NCBI RefSeq assembly: GCF_019649055.1
Contig: NW_026570290.1
Span: forward strand, 434,001-498,000
Length of the DNA stretch: 64,000 bases
Source: Paramacrobiotus metropolitanus
Taxonomy: Eukaryota > Tardigrada > Eutardigrada > Parachela > Macrobiotidae
Direction of reading: 5' to 3'
In this document: piece by piece, positions 24,179-34,100 of the stretch
Position numbering within the stretch: the first letter of the stretch is position 1
Layout: each line of letters begins with the position of its first letter
The notes under the pieces: model-generated
Database searches by the model: none
What the model was told of the DNA's origin: nothing
The model's input: the letters and a program-made list of their open reading frames with translations, nothing else
Made by a program: the position numbers and the translations under genes

Positions 24179-25004
24179 GGTGTCCACGACCCAAACGCAC
24201 GCGATGGAAGTATGCACTATGCAACGAGCACACAGTAGTCTGACAGTGACAACATTATTCAGGAACTGACAAGTGACAACTTTAATCAGAAATACTCAGA
24301 AAATAAACAACCACGATCTCAGGTCCTTTACTGGCTTTACAGTGTCAAAGAGCCCAACAGTGCCAACATAGAATAAACTTCGCTCCAAGACGTTCAGGTG
24401 TAAATTTGAGCGCAGGCTGTGCAGCTCGCAAGTCTGCGTGCTTCCTGGGCATGAGCATCTGTGCATGGGCAACTGAGCATGCTCTTTTTAATAATATTAT
24501 GAGCAGCGAGCATGCATCCTGAGTCTTTCGAGTTTGAGTTTGCCTGGAGCCGCCCTGGACGTTCTGGAGCTCGGAATTATTAACATTTAATATCTGTCGT
24601 ACTAATTTATGGTTGCATTAATGCAGTTGAGAATGCTGTAAAAATGGTGACTAGGGTATAATTATCATAAAAGTAATGCTTGTACAGTAACAGCTGACAA
24701 TTCATAATTATAAAAGAAGGAAACCCGGCATGGCGAGTATGTTGTATCAGTATGAATCACGCCGGATATGTTTCGGCACAACGTTGTACTCTCCGGGCGG
24801 AGGACTGGAGCGCTACAGTGCATACGTTTGCTTTGGTTATACAAAGTAGCAGCAGTGCCTAAGTCCTTGAGTTTGAAATTAGTCCCCATTTATTCGTAAG
24901 ATACGACTGTATTCTGATGCATATGTGGGATGAGAAAAGCGGTGTCTATTGGTTTTTGTAAATCTGGTAATTTCCCTTTAGTAATGTCAAAATCAAAGAA
25001 CCGG

Positions 25005-25340
25005 AAACGCAGTTATCACCACCGCCTTTCTTCATTTGGTCAGTTTTCTTCACTTGTTTTTCGCATTTGGGATCTTATGGCCTGCGAGCGAATGGAAGCT
25101 GGATTTGTGGCAGAGGACATAATTTGGCAATTAGGATTTTTGAAAACTGAAGTATTTGCATGTTTGTGCTTGCGTTGGATATTTTTGCCGTGTTTAATTA
25201 TGAGGCGATTGTTGTGCACTTTATATTGTTCTGGTTGTTTATGGTTGTATGCCGTTACTGGATATTTTACTGATATCGCTGTTGTGTTATTGCGAAAACA
25301 GTGCCCGTATCAGAATGATAAAAATGATAAGAATTACGTA
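25005..25340 (+). repeat. Diverged duplicate of the Vav 3' untranslated region
   Basis: Sequence from about 25010 to 25275 tracks the Vav 3' UTR (20105-20400), including CTGCGAGCGAATGGA, a GGATATTTTTGCCGT-like segment and GCCGTTACTGGATATT. No Vav coding exon is duplicated, so the copy began within or just after the last exon. It marks the left edge of duplicated block B. Confidence 0.6.
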
Positions 25341-26537
25341 TCAGAATGATAAAAAAATGGTATAAAATTACAGTGAACTATCGAACTCCGAGTTTGTAAA
25401 GAATCTTTATGAGTTTCAAAAAGAAAAAGGCAGCAAGTTACCTCAACACAGCATTTGTACTAGGCAAATTTATTCAGCCACTTCCTTATGGAAAATGAGA
25501 CGGACTACCATGGGAGAGTACATCTGACACGAAAGCCAGTAGAACCCTACGTTCTGCATCAAACACCTGTTAATGTAAAACTACACTTAAGTACAACATT
25601 AGGAGCAATATCAAACAGAGAACACTTGCTGGCAATATCCCGAAATCGAAATACGGATAAGAAAAGCTGGAGAAATGCGCCGCTTTTTATGCCGTCAAAC
25701 ACATCCGTCCAATTACATAATGGTACAGCACAGATGCTTGCTAGAGCTGTTGCGGACCTTGCGGTTGCAATTTTTGCGTGAGCGCTCACTGGCAGCGCGT
25801 TTTTTCATTTCTTCCCAAAGGGCCGTACAGCGAGCTAGCTCCGCCAGGAGATATTCGACATATTCCTGGTCCTGCAATATTACAAAGACTCTAGACCGTA
25901 TCGAAATTAACTTCCGTTGGTATGAAGAAGGAACTCACGTTTCCAAAGGTTACCGGTTCGGCTTCCCCACAGGCAATTTCTGTCAAAAAGAACAATTAAG
26001 ATTTAAGTTTATATGTCCAGGAGTGCGAGATTGTATGGCGGCCTACCTAATTTACTTGCGGCCTGAGCCATTGTTTCCGCACAAGATAATGAAAAGGTTT
26101 TGGTAATCACAACCAGTACTTAGGCTTGGTCCAGTGCAACCAACAAGAACTTAAATTAAAATAGCCGTACTTTGCGATTATTACGCTTTATTAAACTGTT
26201 TTTGTGAAAACGACTGGTGTGTCTCTAAGCCACAAGCACTAAGCATATTAAGCACTTTTGCCTTCCTGCTGGACAAAGCCCAGCCGGATACGGATTAAGC
26301 TTTAACCGATTATCGTGTAAGACGAGTAACAGAATGAGAATCTTAGCAGGGAAGCAGCAAGCATGACGGGTGGCGTCAGTTTCCTGCTTTGACTGACTTC
26401 CCTGTCTCTTTCCATTTTCGCCAATGGTGCTGGGGACCTTTCATGCCTAAAAGCCTGTTTTCAATTCTTTTCTCGTAAGATTTCACGGAACCGTAGCCAG
26501 ACTACAGAAAGCCTTCTCTGGTATTTTTCTATTGACT

Positions 26538-27218
26538 AGGGAACATTTTCCGCCTCCAAATTCAAAAAATTCTCTTATTTTGTAAAATGGTAGTGTACTA
26601 TTGTAGTATGCTTAAAAAAATATTTTTAGCTGCCATCGTCAAGGGGGCGTGGCCAGACAACAATTAAAAGTTTGCATACTATCACATAGTGTAATGCAAT
26701 TCAGTACAAGCTATTCGTAATTATGATATCAACGTTTTCCTTCAGCACCGTGGACTTTTCGCAGCTGTCCGCTCTCGTGAAATGATGTAAAAGAAAAAGA
26801 AGCCCACGTGCGTCGGCTCGTGCCATTGCTGCCTACAGCACATATCTGTTTATTTGCAGAAAGAAGTTTCTTGCACAACCTATTGTTTACAACACAAGTC
26901 GATGAAATTTTCGAAAATGTGTACCCAGGCAGCAATGGCGCGAGCCGACGCACGTGGGGCTCTTTTACATCATTTCACGACAGCGGACAACTGCAAAAGG
27001 TCCACGGTGCTGCAGGAAAAGTTAACATCATAATTACGAATAACTTGTACTGCACTGCATTACGCAGTGCAGGATAGTATGCAAACTTTTATTTGTTTTC
27101 TGGCCACGCCCCCTTGACGATGGCAGCTAAGAATATTTTTTTAAGCATACTACAATAGTACACTACTGTTTTACAAAATATGAGAATTTTTTGAATTTGG
27201 AGGCGGAAAATGTTCCCT
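26538..27218. mobile_element. Foldback/MITE-like element, 681 bp
   Basis: The left arm (26538 to about 26840) and right arm (about 26925-27218) are near-perfect inverted copies for roughly 300 bp, ending in AGGGAACATTTTCCGCC and its complement, with a central loop of about 85 bp. I see no coding capacity and no clear target duplication. It interrupts duplicated block B. Long arms with a short loop fit a foldback element or a snap-back MITE; the superfamily is unknown. Confidence 0.75.
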
Positions 27219-28014
27219 GGTGAGTATAATTTACTATAGAATATTACATTGAATAATAATATTGACCGTCTGTCTAGCAAATGGTATTTGTCAGAAAGCT
27301 GACTGATCACAATCAGTAAGTACTGCAAAAGGATGGCTTTGTCCCGTGCTCCTAACTCCTAAGCTCGCTCACATTGATTACCTTTTACATACAGAGTAGT
27401 ACTCCAAGTACCTATTTTACGCGTATTATGAACATCTTCCCCTCCGCTAACTGTACTGGTACATCACCGCCCGACGGGTTTTAAACAGAGCCGCTTGGAT
27501 TTTCTTGATACTGGTTTCTTGTTCCTGTGCTTTTAGAAGGTTCCCTAACTTAGCTGGAACGGTACATAACGCACAATGTGAACTGTGGAAAAGTGCTTGT
27601 GGTGCACCGCAGGTGGCCCGATGAAGACTTTGAATGTCACCCACTTTGTGTTACTTTGAACAAACGATGGTTTAACGAAAACAAAAGCAATTTATATAGC
27701 AGCTCACGAAAACGAAGTGGAAAGGAATCTGTAACAGAAGCAAGAACTCAGGCAACTAGCCGCGCAGTCGCAGTACACCGAGATTACCGACACGATGTTA
27801 GCCATAAATGTACGTCTCTATACAAGTGCCAGAATATTTCGGTACAGCCAAATAAAGACCGCAAAAGCTTGTTGTTCATTCATGCCAATTGCTAGTAAAT
27901 AGACCGCGAAGAAACGCGACAAGCGATGTCGATGAAGAGCAGACTCAGTCTTTGTAATGCCCGTCCAGCAGATGTAGGGCTAGTTTACTTAGGTTTGTAT
28001 TCCAGTGTCAGTGC

Positions 28015-28455
28015 GTCACGAGGGGGCGGACCGAATTCAGTATCGGTTGCCGGGTGTTTATTCGCATGATCGGTAACACGGTAATGGCGGTGTGTGCGGA
28101 AATCCACGGTGGCGCCGCCGGGCGATGGATGTTCTGGGACGAAGAAGCCGTGCAGAGAGCTGTAATCTGTATCTGGCGGCGCAACAATCCTGTGATGCAT
28201 ACAACGATATCGCTGAGGATTGCAGAGTGGATGTTTTAAACCCGGTAAGCGTGGGATTGTAGACTGGCTGTTTCGGCGGCATAAGCAGCGTACTATCAAG
28301 GCAAATGCACTGACTAACAACGCTTTAACTGCACTGTTTGCACCTGTCGACGAAGTGTCCTTCGCGGACCTACCGCTGCCGATCGTATCGTGTATTCTGC
28401 TGAACCTGGATTGGAGTACCCAGTTTTAATGCGAGCCAGTAAGTTCCACACTCTG
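28015..28455 (+). pseudogene. F-box family fragment, copy B
   Basis: Plus-strand fragment of the family of copy A. It holds the segment IGCRVFIRMIGNTVMAVCAE, GGAAGRWMFWDEEAVQ, then a diverged intron, then the F-box exon (VSFADLPLPIVSCILLNLDW). A stop (TAA after the codons for STQF) replaces the cysteine codon seen in copy A, while the following donor GCCAGTAAGT is retained. The N-terminal Tudor/chromo-like part and the C-terminal exon are missing nearby. Confidence 0.65.
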
Positions 28456-28752
28456 GATCCACATAGTACTTCAATTTTTCTCATATTTCGCTCCCTTTAG
28501 GTTAATGTTATCATATTTTGCTCACCAGGTGTTAAATTTTCCTGACAAAATTAAATGCACAAAAATTACTACCTTTCATAGAAGGAGTTAAAACTGCCCT
28601 ATCACTTTTAAAGCATAATCATCAATAAGTTTTCTTTTCTGTTTTCATGAAGACACAAAGGAACAACAGGAAGTGAACCGGGTGGTGCTGGTGACCCAAA
28701 TAGTGCTGAGCCCATATACTTAAAGTAAAGTACCTTATCGATACAGTTCATA

Positions 28753-29033
28753 ATTTAAAGCCCCCAAACAGTAGCAAATTTCTGTACGGCTACGTACGGT
28801 TTCCGTTTACGGCTCCTACTGTACGGTACGGTTACGGCAAAAATAACTGGATTGACCGTACGGTATACCGTATACGGCAGTACCGTATACGGCAAGCCCA
28901 TTGTAAAAGCGTGTTTTTGGCTTACGGTTACGTACGGCACTTTCGTTACCGTACCAATTTTCACTACGGTTACGTACTGTTGTGCCGTACAGTATGCCGT
29001 ATACGGCAGTATAGTATACTGTTTGGGGGCTCT
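28753..29033. mobile_element. MITE-like element rich in TACGG repeats, 281 bp
   Basis: Flanked by an 8-bp direct repeat AGTTCATA (28745-28752 and 29034-29041). Terminal inverted repeats AGCCCCCAAACAGTA lie at 28759-28773 and 29017-29031. The interior is dense in TACGG/CCGTA and GTATAC units and largely self-complementary. An 8-bp duplication is typical of hAT-type elements. No coding sequence is present. Confidence 0.6.
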
Positions 29034-29157
29034 AGTTCATATTACTGTAGCCGCCCGCACAAGTTAGACCACAGAGTCGGTATACGGGAAAAAAGCGCAG
29101 CAAATATACCTACTCTAACCGGGTAAAATGCACTCTCCGAACTTTACTTCCAGTAAA

Positions 29158-29367
29158 TCAAGGTTTTCGGGTTTTGCAAATGGTCCGCTGCATCGGTGGA
29201 CCAGTTTGAGCAGACAACCACGCTACCTGCAGGCTGCGCATGGCGTTCATGAAATCGCCGCCTGCGCACGGCTGCAGCGGTACGCAGACACGCAGCCCGC
29301 GTGCGGTTAGGTATGCTTCGATTGAAACTGTGATGGCAGCTATGTGAATCGAACCGTGCTGCTGCAC
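29158..29367 (-). other. Open minus-strand fragment abutting the giant element
   Basis: A minus-strand frame encodes HGSIHIAAITVSIEAYLTAR, then GLRVCVPLQPC. It stays open across the insertion site into the sequence right of the 3' LTR (about 54000) if the element is mentally removed. It weakly resembles the C-terminal F-box-family region of copy A (LLIKEILTSKGLRLPLLI). No exon boundaries were established. It may be an eroded family copy that the element inserted into, or chance. Confidence 0.25.
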
Positions 29368-29372
29368 CCCTC

Positions 29373-29732
29373 TGTGAGACCGGGATCACTAGCGTTCACG
29401 TCAGTGGCGCTACGCCTGTGGCGCTACGCCTTTGGACTACGTGTCTGTGTTGTGTCTCTTGTGATTGGCTTGCGTTCTGATAGTGGGCGCGGCATAGCAC
29501 GTGCTGCACAGCGCCGCACGCTGTTGAATTGGCTCTACGATTTACGATCGAGCTGCGCCGATCACTTGTTGATTTCTGTTCTCCAGAATTTCAATATTAT
29601 TAAAAAGTCAGCGATTACGGTGCGACGTTTTGTGTTTCCGCATAGCTCGCGACCCAGATCGTGTCGCTCACTCCACGGGATAGATTCCGTTTCTGTCTCC
29701 GTCTGTGGATCCATTCTGGATCTACCATTAGA
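29373..29732 (+). repeat. 5' long terminal repeat
   Basis: Begins TGTGAGACCGGG and ends CTACCATTAGA; matches 53626-53985 along its entire 360 bp as far as I can compare by eye. It contains a direct repeat GTGGCGCTACGCC in its first 60 bp. The end is GA rather than the usual CA, but the boundary is fixed by the target duplication and by the abutting primer site. Confidence 0.95.
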
Positions 29733-29745
29733 TGGTAGCAGAGCC
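29733..29745 (+). promoter_or_regulatory. Primer binding site for initiator tRNA-Met
   Basis: TGGTAGCAGAGCC starts at the base after the LTR. Its first 11 bases are complementary to the 3' end of animal initiator tRNA-Met (CUCUGCUACCA). There is no spacer between LTR and site. Confidence 0.75.
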
Positions 29746-29901
29746 GACAGCGGTTCTCTGATTTGATTTGTGTCAGGCAAAGTTGGCCTGTTATTGACGT
29801 GGAACCCGACCAGTAAGGCACAGGTCTGTACTCACAGCAAAGCGCACACCACAAGCGGTGAACTGCCTCATCTGACGTGGATTTTCCAGCTTCGGTTTTC
29901 G

Positions 29902-30052
29902 GTACGGGATCTTCAGCGAAGAACCGTACTGTTTCCTTAGCTGTGCAAGAGTCAAAGAGTTCAGTCGGCGGTGTTCCTCGGTGCGGAGTCTTCAGCGAAG
30001 ACCTGCACTGGTGTCACCGTTACTCGGCAAGGCTTCAGCGAAGCCTAAGCCG
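29902..30052 (+). ncRNA. Leader hairpin trio with CUUC-AGC-GAAG tip
   Basis: Three hairpins share the tip CTTCAGCGAAG but differ in their outer stems: 29902-29929 (GTACGG with CCGTAC), 29981-30008 (GTGCGG with CCTGCAC, one G-U pair), and 30025-30052 (CGGC with GCCG, plus inner GGCTTC with GAAGCC). Pairing is kept while sequence changes, which argues for a structured RNA leader. Function is unknown; dimerisation or packaging are possibilities. Confidence 0.55.
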
Positions 30053-30133
30053 TGGGCCACAAGCGGCGAAGCGCCAAAAGGGGTGCACGGGAAAAGATAG
30101 ATCAGACTCCTCCAAACTGGAGTAGAGCGCCAC

Positions 30134-30165
30134 TACTGTTGCTACGGCAGTCAGCCGGCACAGTA
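30134..30165 (+). ncRNA. Leader copy of the CGGC/GCCG stem-loop class
   Basis: Core TACGGCAGTCAGCCGGC is the same as in the 3' untranslated array at 52406-52822. The outer stem here is TACTGT (30134-30139) pairing with ACAGTA (30160-30165), a sequence different from every 3' copy. Having the same structure near both RNA ends suggests a shared recognition element. Confidence 0.6.
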
Positions 30166-30605
30166 ACTCACCGAAAGCGTGCGGCACAACCGTTACGGTA
30201 AAACCGGCGGCAGCGCGGGAACGGACAGTGGAAGAAGAATCTGGATCATCTGGATCGATTCTCGTGGAACGGACGAGGAAACAGGTAGAAAACCCGTTAT
30301 TAATTACGGGATTGGTTAGATGGTAAAATTCTCATTTTTCATTGGCCCGTACTGAGCTGAGCGTAGAAATAGGCGGAGTTTTGCACGCGGCGCGCATGTC
30401 TGGCCGTTGACCGTGACGTCAGGCAGATAAAAATTCTTAACGGATTAACGTGATTGGTCAGTTATCTGAGCTGTGATTGGCCGAAATTTGAATTGAATAT
30501 TTTGAGCTAGCGGACCAATCAGAAAGAAGTAAACAACCCGAATGGGGATTTTCCGCTGAACTCTAGCTGCAAGGGGAAATTTGATTTGAGATAAGATAAT
30601 TGAGA

Positions 30606-31085
30606 CGAAAAGTGACCTTTTGAGTTCAGACAAAGGAAAAGTGACCTTTGACCAAAGTCGAGCTAGAAAGTGACCTTGACATAATTGAGCTGGAAATTGA
30701 CCTTTAACTTGAAATTGAGTTGAGAAGTGACCTTTTAACAGAAGTTGAGTTGGAAAGTGACCTTTACCAAAAAGTTGGAATTGACCAAATTGACCAATTT
30801 AAGTGACCTTTATGATCTGAAACTGACGAACGGTGACCTTTATTGAAGCGAAATTGAACTGAATAGTAGTACAGCGATATCAGCAGCTGTAGGAATTCAT
30901 TCGTTAACGTGTTATGAACTGCAAGAACGGTTTCGAAGTTTTGTCCGAAAGTGACCTTTTAGGGCAAATCTCTCGAACTTTTTATCAAAAAAGTGACCTT
31001 TAGACGGAACTTAGCCGAAATTTTTCAGTCGAAAAGTGACCTTTACAAAGGACTTAGAAAAAATTTCGAGGTACAAAGTGACCTT
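30606..31085 (+). promoter_or_regulatory. Cluster of GTGACCTTT motifs in the leader
   Basis: About twelve copies of TGACCTTT or TGACCTT, mostly preceded by AAG or AAA, occur in under 500 bp of untranslated leader, spaced roughly 20-100 bp. AGGTCA is the half-site bound by nuclear hormone receptors, and an A-rich 5' extension favours monomer-binding types. Whether a DNA-binding or RNA-binding protein is the reader here is unknown. Confidence 0.6.
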
Positions 31086-31161
31086 TAGGACAATCGCATA
31101 AACCATACAATAACGCGTGTGTGAGAACAATTGGCAGGAGCGTCCAAGTTATCCGATCAAC

Positions 31162-34100
31162 ATGGACAAAGACAAAGAGGAACCGACATCTACCAGCAGT
31201 CAGGGAAGCAGGAGCTCCCGGGGATCACAACAAAGCGTAATCGATCCCTATAAGAAAGAATACAAGTCGCTCGCGCGTCCAGTCGGACATGATAGACAGA
31301 CCCGAGCGGCCGTGACCTTTGCAAGGAAGGACAGTAAAGGCAGTGACAGCACATATCAAGTGGCGCTAGGGGCTACACAGAATGAAGAGAGCTCCAGCGG
31401 CGACGGAAAGGAAACTCTCGCACCTGTAGCGGGAGATAATCCGATGAACCAGAAAAAGGTCACCGGGGAGGAAAAGCCCACAGAAAGGGGAGCGGAACCG
31501 GTCGGAGCATCACAGTTGGATGCTACCACCAGCAGAACGAATGAGCAGGATAAAAATGTAAACCTGGCTCAAGTGGAAGCTCAAGTGGAAGATGGAAACA
31601 CAAAGGTCACCGAAGAGGACTTGGCGGAACTGGGACTGGATGACCTTTCACTAAACGATAAGACTGTCGGTGATGACCTTTGGGCAACTCCAATGGTCTC
31701 GGATGAATCGAATGAATCATACTTCACGGATGATGAAGCGACGATGAATATGTCCTTCCAGACTGCGATGAAAGAAGCTGACCGTGCTGAAGGGATGACA
31801 CCATTCAAGGACATACCCGAGTACCTTATTGAACGGACACAAACAGGAAAGGTCAGCAATGTTAGACCGCCATCACCGAACAGTCCCACAACGACTTTGA
31901 GGACTCGCGTGAGGGAGTTGGAAAGCGAACTCGAAGCCAAGGAAAGTCAGGCAATGAAACGAACAAAAGAAAACCGGGATAAGCTGTCGTCACTGGAAGC
32001 GCGAATTTATGAATTGGAACAACAACAAGTTGACCTGGAAAGCGCAGCGGATGAATGGAAAATCAAATACGAACGTCAGAGAGAACTCGCGGAAGAATAT
32101 TTGAAAATGGCAGATGACAGAGAAATGGAAGGTCATCTCGCGGTCGGTGACCTTAATGAGAGTATGTCAGAAGAAACAGCGGAAAGGTCACGGCACTTAG
32201 CCGAATTGAAGGACGAATGCGACTCGATGAAACTAAAGGTCACCGAAGCTGAAACGAAAAGAGACGAATACGCAACAAAACTCGCCGATGCTACTCAGCG
32301 ACTGTTGACGAACACCACCGAAGTCTTCAAGCTCAGGAATGACCTGAAGCTGCGCGGCGAGAATATCGGGACCCTCCAGAAGGAGTCATACGATCACCAG
32401 CAAAGGGCTGATGAAGCCGCTAAGGTGGCAAAGGACTTGCGAGATCTTACAGCCACCGAAGGTGTACGGTTGAAAAATGAAATAAGACAGGTGATGGAAG
32501 AGAACAAGGCGTTGAAGGATGACAACAAAAAGGTCACCGATGAGATCAAAGAGTTAAAAGAAGCCGCCAAGACAATGGCAGAACAAGGCGCGAGGTGGGA
32601 GCACGAGGCACACCTCTTGGACGAAAAGGTCACAGTGCTCGAGTTGAAGGATAAAGAGTGGCAACAAACGGTCCATCAGAAGACACAGGAGATTATCAGA
32701 CTGAATACGGAGCTGATTGATATGACACAAACGGCGATGACAAGAGAAGATGAGGTCACCGTGACGAAAAATCAGCTGAAAGCAGCAGCCGAAGAATACA
32801 CGACGTTGGAAAGGGATGTGACACAGTTGGCGGAACACATCAGGAAAGTGGAAAATGATACTGAAAAGGTCATTAAAGACAAAACGCTTCAACTGCATCA
32901 GCAGATGTCGAAGGTCAACCAAGAGAATCAGAATCTGAAGAATGAGAAAGAACAATCCGATTTAAGGATTAAGCGCCTTGAAGATGAGAATAAAGCTCTT
33001 CAAACGTCCAACAAACACAAAGATGAACAGCTCCTACAACACGGAGTCAGAACAGCAACGGTGGAATCGCCCCCGCCCAGTTATAGCAAGGCGCATGAAA
33101 CGGGCACGGGCAAAAGCTTCCACTTTGAGATGCCGCTACGAACCGGCACCGGTAAGGGAAGTGTTAAAAATGAAAGAGATGGCGAAAAGGTCAAAGACGA
33201 CAAAGAGCCACCTTCGGAAAGTTACCCGCATATGAGTCGAGGTGACCCTTCACAATTTCCCCCGCACATTGAAACGAATGTGTTTATCGACGAAGGACGA
33301 CGAGACAGACCCCCCAGCCGGCAGGAACGTCCAAGGAAGTCTCGTTATGGGAAGGCGCAACGAACTCACAATGATGATGAAAGTAGCGAAGAAGACGAGG
33401 ATCAGAGAGCAGAAAACACAGCGGTACAATTAACAAAGGCACTCAATTCGATGGCTCGGAAAACACCCCTCATGACCTTTGACGGCAGCCGAGACACTGT
33501 GAGTGGATGGACACGGTTGGTAAAAGAAACCCAAAGGACTTACCAGCTGACGGACGACCAAGTCATGATTGAGATAGCCAGTGCAGTGAAAGGTCCTGCA
33601 AAAACATGGTTTGAAGGAGAAAAGGACATCGCAGCAGAAGATGGAATCGAATATTCAATAACTGAATGGATGGAGAAATTCAAAGATGAATATGGCGATG
33701 GAGACGAAGAAGTCTTAGGCTTACGTGAGGCCTATGCGAGGAAATTTGAACTCGGAAAGGAATCGCTTGACCAGTATTATCAGGCGATAATGCGCTTCAA
33801 AGCGAAGAGAATTATCACCGAAAAGCAAGCAGTCGGCTTCCTAATTGAAGGATGTAGAGGGGATAACGAACTCTACAAGGCATTGCGTATACAGAAGTGT
33901 AAGACGCCAACGGACGTGAAGGACTTCTTCCGACATTGGGCAACGGGAGAGGAAAAGTATAAGGCGCCGAAAGGTCAACGTAATCAAGAATACGTGACCA
34001 TCCGCCAAGGTCAAGTTGAAAACGTGCCGCAACAGAGAATGGCAGCTGCGCCAGCCCAGCAGCCGGTTGAGTACCGCGTGGAGACTCCGGTCAGAGAGGT

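Larger units (their letters stand above)
20105..24560. repeat. Segmental duplication, copy A
   Basis: This block, from the Vav 3' UTR through the F-box gene, is matched in order by diverged sequence at about 25005-28440. Landmarks shared by both: CTGCGAGCGAATGGA (20158 and 25083), GCCGTTACTGGATATT (20363 and 25251), a minus-strand exon ending near 21180 and 25780, an LLKAQ-coding exon (21540 and 27535), GATGTCGATGA, and CAGATGTA followed by GGCTAGTTTACT (22000 and 27970). The F-box part is on the minus strand here but on the plus strand in copy B. Confidence 0.6.

Noticed and set aside
24930-25349. 139-codon plus-strand frame
   Set aside because: Coincides with the diverged copy of the Vav 3' UTR, which is noncoding in the original.
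28852-29126. Tyr/Val-rich frames on both strands
   Set aside because: They translate the TACGG repeats of the MITE.
29344-29766. 140-codon frame within the 5' LTR, and its counterpart in the 3' LTR
   Set aside because: Lies almost wholly in the LTR, begins before it in unrelated flank, and has no domain; both copies simply share the LTR sequence.
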